Part shown: positions 11,913-24,582 of the stretch, in pieces
How positions within the stretch are numbered: position 1 is the first letter of the stretch
Layout of the letters: every line of letters begins with the position of its first letter
Assembly: GCA_032622095.1 (NCBI GenBank)
Contig: CP136065.1
Span: 62,789,094-62,853,093, forward strand
From: Siphonodentalium dalli
Lineage: Eukaryota > Mollusca > Scaphopoda > Gadilida > Siphonodentaliidae
DNA length: 64,000 nt
Reading direction: 5' to 3'
Position numbers and translations under genes: made by a program
The notes under the pieces: model-generated
Seen by the model: only the letters and a program-made list of their open reading frames with translations
Database searches by the model: none
What the model was told of the DNA's origin: nothing

Positions 11913-12712
11913 CTCGGTCGAGTTCGAAAACCGGCCAGGTCCGATAAAATTTGATAGAGTAATGGCCATTAATTAGTCATTTTTCACGAATTTTCAGCTC
12001 GTTAGCGCGATAACTTCAACAAACGTTATCCGATTTGATTGAAATTTGGTATATAGGTTTCTCCCAAGAATATCTCGGTCGAGTTCGAAAACCGGCCAGG
12101 TCCGATAAAATTTGATAGAGTAATGGCCCTTAATTGGTCATTTTTCACGAATTTTCAGCTCGTTAGCGCGATAACTTCAACAAACGTTATCCGATTTGAT
12201 TGAAATTTGGTATATAGGTGTCTCCCAAGAATATCTCGGTCGAGTTCGAAAACCGGTCAGGTCCGATAAAATTTGATAGAGTTATGGCCCTTAATTAGTC
12301 ATTTTTTCACAAATTTTCAGCTCGTTAGCGCGATAATTTAACAAACATCATCCTATTTGATTGAAATTTTGATATATTGGTGTCTCCCAAGAATACCTCG
12401 GACGAGTTAGAAAACCAAATTTGAGCTCGTTAGCGCGATAACTTCAACAAACGTATATAAGTGTCTTCCAATAATATCCTGGACGAGTTCGAAAACCAGC
12501 TGGCCCAATAAAATTTGATAGAGTTATGGCCCTTAATTAGTCATTTTTCGTGAATTTTGAGCTCGTTAGCGCGATAACTTCAACAAACGTCCTCCGATTT
12601 GTTTAAAATTTGGAATAGACATACTTGCCAAGAATGTTTCTGACGAGTTCGAAAACCAGCCTGGCCCGATAAAATTTGATAGAGTTATAGCCCTTAATTA
12701 GTCATTTTTCGA
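11913..12712. repeat. ~161-bp tandem repeat, about 6 units
   Basis: CTCGGTCGAGTTCGAAAACC recurs at 11913, 12074 and 12235 (period 161), then in degenerate form near 12397, 12479 and 12639. The unit contains AGCTCGTTAGCGCGATAACT. The fourth unit has an internal deletion. Divergence increases toward the right end. Confidence 0.92.
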
Positions 12713-13419
12713 TTTTACCTACATGTATTAATTAGTCTACCGATACTGATGTACACCGTAGCTTGTTCAATAGCCTGTATAGGCCAACAACTGACGGTCG
12801 ACCGCAGCTATAGAACAGAGTTTTAGCCAACGTTTTATAAAATATAATTGAGTTTCGGCTGGAAATGTGAACATGTGCGACGTTGATTGTGCTTGGGGAC
12901 CCAGGCGGGACAACGAAACTATTATTGACTGTACTTTGACTTTATCTCCATATTGGGGGGGGGGGGGGAGGGTATGTGTTTGTGTTTATCCTCCATGCGT
13001 GTAATATGGCTCAAATGAATGGTGTTGTCACTATGAATTCGCGCTATAAAGACAGGACAGGTTCCGTATTATTGACAATTGTGAAATAAATCACTTTGGG
13101 ATTTTGTTGAGTATGCATGGCAATATAAGCATAATAATCACATGTTTTTTTCAGGAACTTCACTGACATCGAACTCAAAACAAATGATAATACAGCAATA
13201 AGATAAATGATCAACATTGAGTAGTTTCATCCACGAAAATCCTGTGTATAAAAATGTCCCGACTCAGCAATTGGGTGTTCTTTGATCCAATTATGTAATT
13301 GTACGATATGACGGGGTCTTCGAGTCTGAGTAGTTTCATCCATGGAATCCCGTGCACAAAAACATCCGTACTCAACAGTCCGGCATTCTTCGCTGATGTT
13401 ACGCTGTATCTAATGTCGC
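12713..13419. other. No gene seen; G homopolymer
   Basis: Contains a G run at about 12955-12969, otherwise unremarkable. Two short similar stretches mentioning GAGTAGTTTCATCCA (13219 and 13327) form a weak local duplication of about 110 bp. Confidence 0.5.
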
Positions 13420-13591
13420 TATTTGACCTGCTTTTTCACCAGTATTCTGTTTAACCCCCGAACTCCCGTTGCAGCCAAAATTTTGTTACGACATATTGCT
13501 ACTGACATTTGGTACATGCATGAATCAAACAGATCATCTGCGAGGGGAATGGGTCCATGTGACGGACCCGCAGCCGGCCTGGCGGAAACCC
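13420..13591 (+). repeat. Dispersed repeat, copy A
   Basis: About 170 bp closely matching the reverse complement of 19602-19772, sharing CAGATCATCTGCGAGGGGAA and GACGGACCCGCAGCCGGCCT. No ends with target duplications are apparent. Confidence 0.85.
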
Positions 13592-13652
13592 TGGAATAGA
13601 GAACCTTCGGAATAGTGGACCTTCGGAATAGCGACCTTCAGAATAGAGACAT
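13585..13652. repeat. Short GAATAG/ACCTTCG minisatellite
   Basis: CCTTCGGAATAG-type units of about 16 bp occur four times directly after the dispersed repeat. The pattern is degenerate. Confidence 0.7.
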
Positions 13653-14092
13653 GTCCCCCAATTACACCGGTGGCGTAAACACATGTGCTAATCTGTGTCG
13701 GACTATCGTGACTCTATAGGTACGGTTTACTCAAGTACGAGAAATACCTAATCACCCATAATGCATTCGCCCATTGGTCCACGCGTATATAAAATTACCA
13801 AAACATCTTACACCTGTGGCGTAAATGAAAGCAAATTTCAATTTAGGCCAAAACTCTGTCTGGATGGCAGCCTTCTTAATTCCGATTGTTTGGTCTAACT
13901 GGGCTGTCACTCAGGTTCAATTAGTCATTTACTTACCGGGTAGGACAATATAGTATCATCAGGGGTGGGGATTGTGGGGGCTGGAAATATCTACAGTTCA
14001 CCTTGTCCTTGGTATACTACGACTAATGTGAACAGGCCCGTATAGAAGCGTCGTATATGGGCAGCACAAAAGGGGACGGGTAGCGGAGCACG

Positions 14093-14340
14093 TTACAGGC
14101 CCCTGTGGTTTTTAGCTGAACTTACTTTGTAAGTTTGAGCTATTGCCATTGGTTGGCGTCCGTATGTGCGTGTGTCTGTCAACAATTTCCTTTGACGCGG
14201 GATAATTGTCGTACCTTTTGTCTGGTCTTTATGAAATTTGTCATGAATGTTGACATTGACATGTAGATGGGAACGAATGATTTTGGGGTCGTTTGGCCAA
14301 AAAACATGGCCACCAGCAGCCATCTTGGATTTTACTCTTT
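14093..14340. repeat. 'CCATCTTGGATTTTACTCTT' repeat family, isolated unit
   Basis: One unit of a family that also occupies 15060-15690 and 17740-18400. Hallmarks are GAAATTTGTCATGAATGTTG, GGCCAAAAAACATGGCCACC, and CCATCTTGGATTTTACTC followed by GACTAAATCC. Confidence 0.8.
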
Positions 14341-14440
14341 ACATGTACATGACTAAATCCTTTGGGGTGGGCTACAGGTCATAGCTTTGGTTGGATCTTC
14401 ATTATACCCCCCGTTTTTTTTTTATCAATTTACGTGAAAC

Positions 14441-14922
14441 TTGGTACAGACATCAACCACCATGGGAACCTGTGCACCTGCGATTATGACGTCTGTCGGA
14501 CTTTTTTTGGTGGAGTTATCCCCCATTTTTCGACTTAGAAAATTTTCGCAACATGTAACTTTTGTCCGAGCTTTTATTCCTACATTTTTCGGTCAATTTT
14601 TTAAAAACGTGGCACAGATATTTAGTACCATGGGAACTTGTGCACCTGCGATTATGACGTCTGTCCGACATTTTTTGGTTGAGTTATCCCCCTTTTTCGA
14701 CTTAGAAACTTTTTTTGCAACATGCATAATTTTGTCCGAGCTTTTATTCCTACATTTTTCGGTCAATGTTTTTTAATCTTGGCACTGATATTTAGTACCA
14801 TGGGAACCTGTGCACCTGCGATTATGACGTCTGTCCGACATTTTTTGTGTGGAGTTATTCCCCTTTTTCGCAACATACATAATTTTGTCCAAGCTTTTAT
14901 TCCTACATTTTTCGGTCAATAG
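14441..14922. repeat. ~168-170-bp tandem repeat, 3 units
   Basis: CATGGGAACCTGTGCACCTG starts at 14461, 14629 and 14799. Each unit also carries TTATTCCTACATTTTTCGGT. The third unit is shortened. The long open frames here are a by-product of the repeat and not a gene. Confidence 0.92.
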
Positions 14923-15059
14923 GTTTAAGATTAGGGTTATGGTTGTACACCTGCAATGGGAACTGTTATTTTATTATTTTAACTAAATGTTTACTGACAT
15001 TTGAAACATATTAGTATTTTAAAAACGGGGGTATCCGTAGTCCCATTGGGACAGTCACA

Positions 15060-15690
15060 CCTAGTTAAATTTGTCATGGATGTTAACAATGACATGTAGT
15101 TGGGAACGAGTCGTTTTGGTGTTATTTGGCCAAAAAACATTGCCGCCAGCAGCAATCTTGGATTTTACTCTTTGCATGACTAAATCCTTTGACACAGGCT
15201 ACAGGTCGTACCTTTGGTCAGTTCATTATGAGATTTGTCATGGCTGTTGACATTGACATGTACCCGGTAGATGGAAACGAGTCATTTTGGTGTCGGTCGG
15301 CCAAAAAACATGGCTGCCAGCGGCCATCTTGGATTTCAAAATTCAATCCATTAGCACGGCCTACAGGTCTTATCTTTTGTCGGATCATCATTAAATTTGT
15401 CATGGATGTTAATATTGACATGTAGATGGGAACCGGTAATTTTGGGGTCGTTCGGCCGAAAAATATGGCCACCAGCAGCCATCTTGGATTTTACTCTTTG
15501 CATGACTAAATCCTTTGGCAAGCGCTACAAGTCATATCTTTTGTCGGATCATCATGAAATTTGTGATGGATGTTAACAATGACATGTAAATGTGAACGAG
15601 TCTTTTTGGGGTCATTTGGCAAAAAAGCATGGCTGCTGGTGGCCAGCTTGGATTTTAATCTTTGCATAACTACCGGTAGGCCTTTCCACA
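15060..15690. repeat. 'CCATCTTGGATTTTACTCTT' repeat family, ~4 tandem units
   Basis: The ATGGC(C/T)(A/G)CCAGC anchors fall near 15139, 15309, 15464 and 15628, a spacing of 155-170 bp. A degenerate fifth anchor lies near 15842. Confidence 0.87.
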
Positions 15691-15880
15691 TTCCTAATCA
15701 CTCCATTGACCTTAACACATGAAATTATTCCCTTTCCAAGTTGAGCTACAGTGTCATTGGCACTTTCATCAGTAATGTGTTTACTATTGTAAGGCCAAAA
15801 TAAATTGAATGCGTGTTTCCGTTAACGAGCCCAAAAAAATATGGGCTGGCGGCTGCTGGCGGTAGGCTTTTCATTTTATT

Positions 15881-16396
15881 TTATTTTTTCATGGTCTCGT
15901 GTGGGCCATACCTAACCACCATCAATTTCTTCAAACACCATACAATGACCCAGAGCAACTGATATATTGAGGGGAAACATATAAAACAGTTAAACAGTAG
16001 ACAGTTTACTAAAATTACTTTAATAAACCTGAAACAGGCACTGCCTTGCCATGTGGCTTGGCCACAACAGGCATCAGTCCTGCATTGAAACAATTAATAC
16101 AAATAGGGAAAACTGTCCTGTAATGTTTTTTCAGAGATGTTTTTACATCCCATTGGGAGTCCTGCACAATGGGCACAGGTATCAATGGCCCCAAGGGCTG
16201 CCCCATAATATCCCAATTCTATTGGAGACCGAGAAACAATATCCTGATGCACCACCATCCTTGCAGCCTGGTTATGGTCAGGTGGGACCGAAGAGGAGCG
16301 ATAACTTGTGATCTTCCAGTATAGCGTCCGGTCGTAATTTGACTTTCGTTTGAAGAGTGACGATGTGGCTTTGCAAAAAATATATAAATATATCAA
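15881..16396 (-). pseudogene. Possible decayed coding fragment, Cys-containing, unrecognised
   Basis: Two overlapping frames on the - strand look protein-like in succession. The first includes PPDHNQAARMVVHQDIVSRS and CAHCAGLPMGC (about 16340-16150). The second, one base off, includes KKHYRTVFPICINCFNAG and AKPHGKAVP (about 16140-16020). A single frame change near 16140 would link them, and a possible CAG|GTTTAT donor follows. The CxxC pairs suggest a zinc-binding protein, perhaps transposon-derived, but I do not recognise a family. It could also be chance. Confidence 0.28.
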
Positions 16397-16517
16397 AGAT
16401 ATAATTTATTTCAAGGTGAATCAGGGTGAATCAGATAAAATGGAACCACTTGTACACAGTTTGGATAACAGTGCGGTCGGTCGGTTTATAGATTGATTTT
16501 TTTTTATTTAAAACCAA

Positions 16518-16777
16518 TCAAATGAACTTGGGTCCGTGGGTTTTGAAGACGGTCGGTTGGGTTACAGGAAACACGCATTAAATTTGTTTTGGCCTAATTG
16601 TGACATTTACATGTATATTCAAAATTTTGCTTTTAATTGCTTTAAATCAAATGAACTTGGGTCCGTGGGTTTTGAAGACGGTCGGTTGGGTTACAGGAAA
16701 CACGCATTAAATTTGTTTTGGCCTAATTGTGACATTTACATGTATATTCAAAATTTTGCTTTTAATTGCTTTAAATC
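16518..16777. repeat. 129-bp perfect direct duplication
   Basis: The block starting AAATGAACTTGGGTCCGTGG at 16520 recurs at 16649 with no difference I can find. 129 is a multiple of three, so the open frame (43 residues x 2) continues through both. Nothing suggests it is a real gene. Confidence 0.95.
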
Positions 16778-17739
16778 CTGGATACATCTCGGTTGAAGTG
16801 GTAACCTTAAGACAGTGTTGGTGGTTAACGCAGTATTTATCAGAGTGACACCACTTTGCAGGTGATCAATTACTTTAAGGATAGCTGTGAGTGCTCTCGC
16901 TGTATTTTCCTCATGGTAATGACTGACCGTTCAGCACATTTTCAAACTTTTTTCTCGGGTGTACGCACACATGAGCGCAGCAAGCATTGAGTAACTCCAC
17001 ACACTATCTAATGGTAGATGTAGATAATAAATCCCCCATGTACATCACATAGATACGCTATATACATGTAGATACCTGGTGCATCATTACTCATCACCTC
17101 GTGGGGGGGGGGGGTGTATATATTCCCAGGTACATCTTTAGTTCTTTACTCATCACTCTATAAATAAAATTTGTTGAGAGTGACCCTTTAACTCTTCAGC
17201 CAATATAGAATTTCATGCAATTTTAAAGTAATGCCGTAGAAGATAAGTGTCAATTTTGAACAGGACAATTTTTTGGCTGTGCACTGGATTGCACAATCTC
17301 AAAGTTTCCACAATGACAGGGAAATAGTGTATTTGGCACTGTCAAATTCAACTATAATTGATAGGCCTAAATATACCTACAATAAATATGTAGAAACGTC
17401 ACAATGTTTTGCGCATGTTCTCTTCAAACCCACCATCCCAGGTGACAGGTATATGGGTGGACATGGTGATTCAACATGTACGCATACCGTACATGTACAT
17501 GTATGTAGTCGGTCAGATACTGGTAGCTTGTTAAAACCAGATGTTTGGGTCCTGCAAATATTTGATAAACAATTAGATTTATTTATCACTGATGTAATGT
17601 TGTTCATTGAAATTTCAAGCAAAATAAAAATACTAGTAACAACTGTACCATATTGCATCCAACCAACACCCAAACTACCCCCCCCCCCCCCCCAGCTCCT
17701 AGCTCAAGTTTTAGCCAGACTTTACAAAAGTTACCATTT
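16778..17739. other. No gene supported; homopolymer G and C runs
   Basis: Contains a G run at about 17103-17113, TACATGTA tracts (about 17490-17504) and a C run near 17679-17693. A 178-codon open frame (17273-17809) runs through the C run into the neighbouring repeat. It shows no recognisable domain, so I do not call it. Confidence 0.5.
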
Positions 17740-18400
17740 TTTTTCAATTTTCTGGGAAAAACACGTGGCTGCTAACAGCAATCTTGATTTGCACTCTTTG
17801 TATGACTAAATCCTGTGGCACACCCTACAGGCAACATCTCTCATCCAATCATCACCAAACATAATATGGATTCTCGGATTGACATCTACATGTAAATGAG
17901 AGATTACCATCCCCCCTCCCCCCCGAAATTCTGGTAAAAAACATGGCTGCCAACAGCCATCTTGTTTTTACTCTTTGTGTTGACTAAATCCTTTAGCACA
18001 CCCTACATGTAACATCTCTCATCTGATCGTCACAAAACTTCATATGGATCTTCGGGGTGACATCTTGATGGGAGCTATCCATTTTTTCCGAATTTTGTTA
18101 AAAAAAAACATGGCTGCCAGCGGCCATACTGGATTTCAAGCATGAAGTTCACAATTAATAGTGAAATGTTTTGAAAATTCACGGGTACATGTATGTTTGG
18201 GATATCACCTCTAGATGGGAACTATTGAATTTAAACGATTTGCGATGAAAAACATGGCCACTGGCAGGCATCTTGTATTTCACTCTTTGCATCACTAAAT
18301 TCTTTGGCACACTCTAAAGGCCACAACCCTAATTCGATTGTCATCAAACTTAGTATGGATTCTCGATGTGACCTCTAGATGGGAGATTATCATTGTTGAC
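17740..18400. repeat. 'CCATCTTGGATTTTACTCTT' repeat family, ~4 tandem units
   Basis: Anchors like ATGGCTGCCAACAGCCATCT occur near 17767, 17946, 18110 and 18251. They are followed by ACTCTTTG...ACTAAATCC...ACACCCTACA. Units are 140-180 bp and diverged from the 15-kb cluster. Confidence 0.85.
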
Positions 18401-19601
18401 ATACAAACATCCCCGCGGTTGTGGGGTTTCACACCTGTAGATGTACCACTATAATTAAAGTATTTGACTTTAAAAACGGGGTGGTACCCCGATAAAGACC
18501 ATTGTATTGCTGGTAGTATACGGTATCCACAGCGGTATCAAGATGGTCACCGGTGGAGTTACGGTACCGTTTTGTCAGGGACATGGCCAGAGGATCTCCA
18601 TGGGGGGGTGTCCACTTCAGAAAATTTCAACACTACACCCCTCCCCCTTGAATCCAAAAACACAAGTTTTGCATAATTCCATTTGCACCTCAATGCTCAG
18701 GCCTAATAACCTAGATATATTCATAAACCATGGTTCTATATACCCAGTATCAGAACATTCATATATCTGAACCTGAAAATTACATAAATACACAGAACGA
18801 CACGATGTGTAAATGGGTTTGTCAATACGGCACGAGTGCTGTCGCAGAAGGATAAAGAAGAAAAATTGTCATAAATTAGTTTGGAAATATTCAGGATATC
18901 ATGCAGTATCAGATATGGGTTGATTTCAATTTTATATTTAGGCGTCTAATATCTAGTGTGTGTAAGTTCTACAATCGCGTTAAGTGTTTTTGGCATTTAC
19001 ATGGCAATATGGGCCAGGGGGCTGAGGGGCTGCAGTACCCCTCCCCCCTCTGAATGATTTGCAAGCATAAAATTTGGGCAATTTTTGGGAGAATTGGTGG
19101 AACTTTCGGGCAAATCGCATGGTGCTTCGGGTGAATTTCTACATCTATATCTATACTTCTCCGGTTAGCAAATTTATTTGTTCCAGAGTGGCTATTTTAT
19201 CTCAGGCATGAAATGGCTTGATATTATATTATCTTATACCAGACCACCATTCGTCACTAAATTAAATCACGATATGTAAATTAGATCCTATCTTCAGCAA
19301 AATACATGTAGCTTTACATACCATATCGTAGCTGAAGTGTGCATGTAATATTCAGTTAATGCAACGAATCATGAGTAGAACCTGGTTGAAATACTACTGT
19401 GTGGCGAGTCACACTCGTCTTCGAGCTATATTGAGGCCATGTACACAATGTACATGTATGCATGGTGCTATGAACGGTTTGTATTGTGAATGGGTAAAAT
19501 TATCTGCTCGTAAACCCTCATAGTAGACAATTTTATACCAGGTTCTATTCAGTTTTCAGAAATAGCTCGCAATGGAAATTTGCATGGTACATGTCAGGGT
19601 T
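18401..19601. other. No gene seen
   Basis: Includes a GGTATC/ACCGG-rich stretch (18480-18590) and a C-rich tract near 19036. I see no supported coding or RNA feature. Confidence 0.45.
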
Positions 19602-19772
19602 TCATCCAGGCCGGCTGCGGGTCCGTCCCACGGACCCATTCCCCTCGCAGATGATCTGTTTGATTCATACATGTACCAAAAGTCAGTAGCAATATGTCAT
19701 AAAAAATTCGGCTGCAACGGGAGTTCGGGGGGTTAAACAGAATACTGGTGAAAAAGCGGGTCAATTGAGCAC
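19602..19772 (-). repeat. Dispersed repeat, copy B (inverted relative to copy A)
   Basis: The reverse complement of 13420-13591 with about a dozen differences. Conservation is high across GATGATCTGTTTGATTCAT and CGGGAGTTCGGGG. The GAATAG minisatellite that follows copy A is absent here. Confidence 0.85.
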
Positions 19773-20599
19773 AGTGTGTTACCAGTACAGCGTAACCCTT
19801 TGTAATCAAAGCGCCAAAAACTACAACGTAATGTTTGGTGTGCATTGAAATAACGACGTTTTATACAGCAAGGTCAAAATGACATGGTTTCAGTAACAGG
19901 GCATGGCAGACATTTAATTTTACCGGTATATGTCCATGAACTATAAACATCTATACAGTACCAATGATACCAGATTTAAACTGGCACATTAATTAATGCG
20001 ACTTGAGAATATATATACTTCAAAGTATCAACCTGTGTGGGGTACAATTATTATTCACCTACATTGTATAATCTAATTGTATATTCTAATTTTATATCTA
20101 CATGTACATATCATGGACTTGGAAGGAGTAAATGTTCGGACACGTTATTATCATATTAATAAATGACAAACAGTCACCAAGCCAGACTTGGATATTTTAG
20201 GTGTTGTCAGAGTAACAGATCATGAGTTGATAGAATGCAAATATTTCACTGATTGGCTTGATGCACGGATGAAAAGTGTGATGACAGATATTTTCTACCC
20301 ATTGATAGTCACATTAATATTTGAGACAGTTGCTTGCTCTTTTTCCATGCACACAATGATCTTGACTTTAGTCACATCAAGAGAAATTTATTTATTTCAG
20401 TTATACATTTCTTGAGGCTTCTTTCTGAAGGGTTTCATGAAGGATTTTTTTCACCCCACCACCCCATATGCAACATGTCATATAGCTTAATGTCATCTCC
20501 ACTATAAAGGCCCATAAGAGGTCCCAGTAACATAAAATATAGTGTTTTGCAGTTATAAAGATGGTGTACTGATTGACTTAAAATTGGGTAAAAACCCAT
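19773..20599. other. No gene supported
   Basis: AT-rich. A 75-codon open frame at 20188-20415 has no family resemblance that I recognise. Confidence 0.45.
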
Positions 20600-21545
20600 A
20601 TTTTCATGTCATCAGCATCCCTGCCCCATGCAAGTATCTCGCCATCCTGTAGCTCTAGTGTAACAGAATAAAGGGGCATCTCCTGCACAGATACATACAA
20701 TGTCCATGGTCATAAAAGGGAATTAGGGGTTACATGGGGCCTGCTTCCCTCATGTGATGGGCCTACATGTACATGTACATGTATATAGACTCGAAAATTT
20801 AAGAACAAAACATATTTCCTAATGCATATCAGCATACTTGCCCCATGAATGTGTGTCTCCACTCGGAGCTTTAGTGTATTTGATAAAAGGAACATCTCCT
20901 GCACAGATATATACAAGTTCCATTGTCATAAAAAGGGAATTAGGGGTCCCTGGGGGCTTTCTTCCCTCACATGGTGTACATTGGAGCATCTCCTGCACAG
21001 ATACACACAATATCCATAGTCATAAAAAGGGAATTAGGAGTTACAGGGGGCCTGCTTCCCTCATGTGCTGGGCCTATATACATGTAGACTCGAAAATTAA
21101 AGAAAAGCCATATTTCTGATTAAATCCTGAAAAGTTACCCTTAATTCTGCTGTGGTTAAGGAGTCGATTAATTAGGGCATTAATGTACTTATTGACTTAA
21201 AATTGGGTAAAAACCCATATTTTGATGTCATCAGCATCCCTGCCCCATGCAAGTATGTCTCCATTCTGGAACTCTAGTGTATTTGAATAAAGGGGGTATA
21301 CCCCGCAGACCTTGCTCAGATGCATACAACATCCATGATCATAAAAAGGGAATTAGGGGTTACATGGGCCTGCTTCTCTCATGTGGTGGGCCTATATATA
21401 GACTCGAAAATGGAAGAAAACACTTATGTCCTAATGTACATTGTATATCAACATCCCTGCCCCATGAATGTTTGTCTGCACCCGGAGCTCTAGTGTAATT
21501 GATAAAAGGGACATCTCCTGCACAGATATATACAAGTTCCATATA
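20600..21545. repeat. Degenerate tandem repeat, ~5 units of about 190-220 bp
   Basis: Recurring blocks are CATCAGCATCCCTGCCCCAT, GGAGCTCTAGTGTA, CATCTCCTGCACAGATA, AAAAGGGAATTAGGGGT and AGACTCGAAAA. They start near 20605, 20830, 20980, 21225 and 21445. The third unit is short. A MITE fragment (21119-21186) interrupts the array. Confidence 0.85.
21119..21186. mobile_element. CAGTAAT-ended MITE, right-arm fragment
   Basis: Matches the right arm of the full copy at 53911-54127: AAATCCTGAAAAGTTACCC, TTCTGCTGTGGTTAAGGAG and TCGATTAATTAGGGCATTA. The left arm is missing. Confidence 0.8.
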
Positions 21546-24480
21546 TATGGTAATCTATGGAAAGTTCCTAGCCAAAGGGTTGATTCGATGAAGATTTCCA
21601 ACAGTTGAAAGTATTGAAATAACAGTCAACTGTTGCAACATTCCAACCCAGTGGGTGCAAATTTATGTCCCATTTCTATTTGTGAATTCATGCATTCCTT
21701 ATTGTCATAAAAATACATTTGAGGGCTCGCAAATTACGTTTACGTATAGTCATATTATTAATATACCATCACTTCTTAAACCTATTGTTTCTCTAACTCG
21801 ACCACTTGCCATTCGCTCGATCTTCCTTGATTTCTACAATTTTTCTACTTGTCTGAGGAGATAGCTCAACAAAAGCACATATCTGCTTGCTGCTAAATCC
21901 TCTTCCCCTTTTCTATTCTACTCATGTTTCCATCATCTAAATGTTGTTCATCATAAATGTAATATTGGGGCTAATAAATATTGTTTAATTCGAAACTGAC
22001 TCCAAATTTTAACGTTGGTATAGGGGGTAGGAAAAATCATAAAATGCAATCTTGTCACCAAATTACGGCCATTTCAGACACAATATTGTTTTCTTCCAGT
22101 TTGTGTACATTCCTGTTGCATTATAAAACTACTTAATACGTTATTGGACGTTGATTTAAAATTTTATGGCCATGTTGTTTAAAAAGAATCCCAAAATGCC
22201 AATTTGACATTTCACTGCCAAATTATGACACAAAATAATTTAGCTCTGTAAACGTAAACAAAGGAAATTTTCAATTATGTATGAAAGAACAATGTATGCA
22301 GAAGCTGTTTATATAAAGTTTTATGCTTCAAGATGCATAATTTTGAAGTTTTTGTTGATATGCTTTCCCCTACCCCATTGTTCTGCCGTTCAAATTTGGA
22401 GTAAGGTTCCATAATAAGGAGTGAAATTCAGTAACATTCATTGGTATAACCATTGAAATGCTATTTTTTCAACACAAAAATGATTTAAGAGGACAGATCA
22501 AATAATTTTACACAATCAACTTTCGTACATTTTTATGAATATACCTAAAAACCTTTAAAAATTGACAAAAACACCCCACAATAGCATTTTCGGAAAAGAA
22601 GCTTGACTAAGAGTTCATAGGACCATAATTTAATTTTCTTCAACAATGTATTTGGAAATTCCTTCACATTTTGTTCAATCTAGTATTCTAAAAATTGTGA
22701 TGAGAAAAGCAGAGCATATGGATATTAATTTATTGAGTTACATGACCTCAAATATGGCATTTCATCACACGAGTTCTGTGTCAAGGCAAATTTGGCTAAG
22801 TCCATACAATGGAACACACATTTTGTTTGAGAATATTTTATTCTCCTTATTCATAGATGCACATATTAATCATATTTTGAGTTTCATCTAGTGAGGAGAT
22901 TACTAAACCAGTGAAAAAGTAATTAATTTTGCTTTAGTTTTTTAAATAATTAACCATATAATACGGCATTTGGCTCATTCTGCAAAATTAAGGCTCCGAA
23001 AACAGATAAACGCGCGTTTTTGAAGGCACACAACTCGAAAAATACTTAAGGAATCTGGGAAAGGTTTCCAGTTCTGGCTTCAGAAAAATGTGGTCGACAA
23101 AATAGGCATAATATTTGTAGGACTTTTAAATTTGAATTTTTTATATACATTCATGAAGATCCATAAATTGATGATTTGACCAAATTTACCCAATTATTTT
23201 TCACAAAATTCACCAATTTCCCTTTTTCCGATTTTTGCTGATTTTTAGTATGTTGTTTATGGAGGGTATATGTACTTAATCAAGCAAACAAAAATTCTGT
23301 TGCAATTAGTTCTGGGTAAAACCATAAATGCACTGGACTATCATTAGGGCAATGTCCCACGACAATAATTAAACTACAAGGGCATGATTATGGTGCTGTC
23401 AGACCTCATCGAGATTAAGCCATTGCGTTGGTGCATTATGGTATGTCTTTTCAATACGTTTTTGCCCATATCGGATTATTGCCAAATTCATAATACATTG
23501 AAATATATGCAAGCAATGCTTGGTCGTTAACAATATTTGTAGAATGTCTGTCCGAAAATGGCCGCCAAAATGGACAAAATTGAATGAAATTTACATTTTA
23601 TGCAAAATTGAATAGGGATATATTGATTATGTGGCCTTTTCTAGAAGCAGAACTATAATTATGTACCCAGCGCAGTCTAACGAATGTGGCCGATTGTTGT
23701 TTCTTTTGATATATACACGATCAAAGCTTTCAAAATGCACTGCCATAGAACAGTACGGGGGTACTCACAGAGCAATGGGTAGAATATGTAAATAATATGT
23801 CCGCTGTCTTAAAATAGTAGTCATATTTGCCTCCTGTCAAGCGATAAAACACGAATATTCCGCTTTTAACATAAGTATGCATGGTGGAATACTATGAACC
23901 CAATTTATCGAAACACAAAGGAGTATCATATACTATCTTCAATACATTTTTAACTTGACCAAAATTGCCTACACACTCTCCTGCCTACACACTCTCCTGG
24001 AAATAATATTTGGTTATATTCACCAAGGCCACATCTACGCGAAAGGTAATATGATTTTTCTGCAAACGCATCACCGTGTCTATCCCTTCTCCCTAATGTT
24101 ACACATATCTACTGGACACAACCATAAATAGCAACATTTAGTGAATGGTCAGCAAAGAAATAGCAGATTTAAACGCTGATCACCTTATATTTGCACAAGT
24201 ACGTGGGTGGTATTGGTAAGATATTTTCAAACAACAAGATACTGAAACTGATACATTGTATATTGTGTGGTAGTATAGTCAGTTACAAATTTCCGACTGA
24301 AGTAATTAGGACAAAATTGTTTACGAAGAACCCGGTTTGGAAGCAGCACGAAAATTGGTCTTCTATAAAATGTACTATATACTGTTTATTTGATCTTGTG
24401 AAATGGAGTGCTACTCTATTGACGAGAAGGTTTTGTTTACAGTATAATAAGTATTGCAACATACGTGCATGTGGGATACT
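21546..24480. other. No gene supported; diffuse inverted repeats
   Basis: AT-rich. Weak inverted similarity links about 21995-22045 (ACTCCAAATTTTAACG ... GGGGGTAGG) with 22365-22410 (CCCCTACCCC ... CAAATTTGGAGT), possibly an old inverted-repeat element of about 420 bp. I see no credible coding region. Confidence 0.4.
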
Positions 24481-24556
24481 TGCATATATAAGAGAATGCA
24501 CTGACACACTATATTTAGTGCTGCACCAACGCAGCTCCAGTAATGAAAGGGTTAAG
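24481..24556 (-). repeat. Fragment of the 27231-27497 inverted-repeat element
   Basis: The reverse complement matches 27235-27310, including GGAGCTGCG, AGTGCATTCTCTTATATATG and the CTTTC end. It abuts the MITE at 24583. Confidence 0.75.
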
Positions 24557-24582
24557 TGAATAAATATGTAGCTGTACGCATA

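Noticed and set aside
11900-12712. CRISPR array
   Set aside because: The repeats are long (161 bp) and directly abutting without unique spacers, and the genome is eukaryotic.
14441-14922. Open frames with repeated MGTCAPAIMTSV words
   Set aside because: They are translations of a 168-bp tandem repeat.
17273-17809. 178-codon open frame on the + strand
   Set aside because: It runs through a C homopolymer that encodes Pro and into a known repeat family. I see no domain, signal peptide or plausible splice structure.
22490-23200. Possible ~700-bp inverted-repeat element
   Set aside because: Only short words pair between the ends (for example ATGAATATACCTAAAAA with its distant counterpart). The match is too weak to claim.
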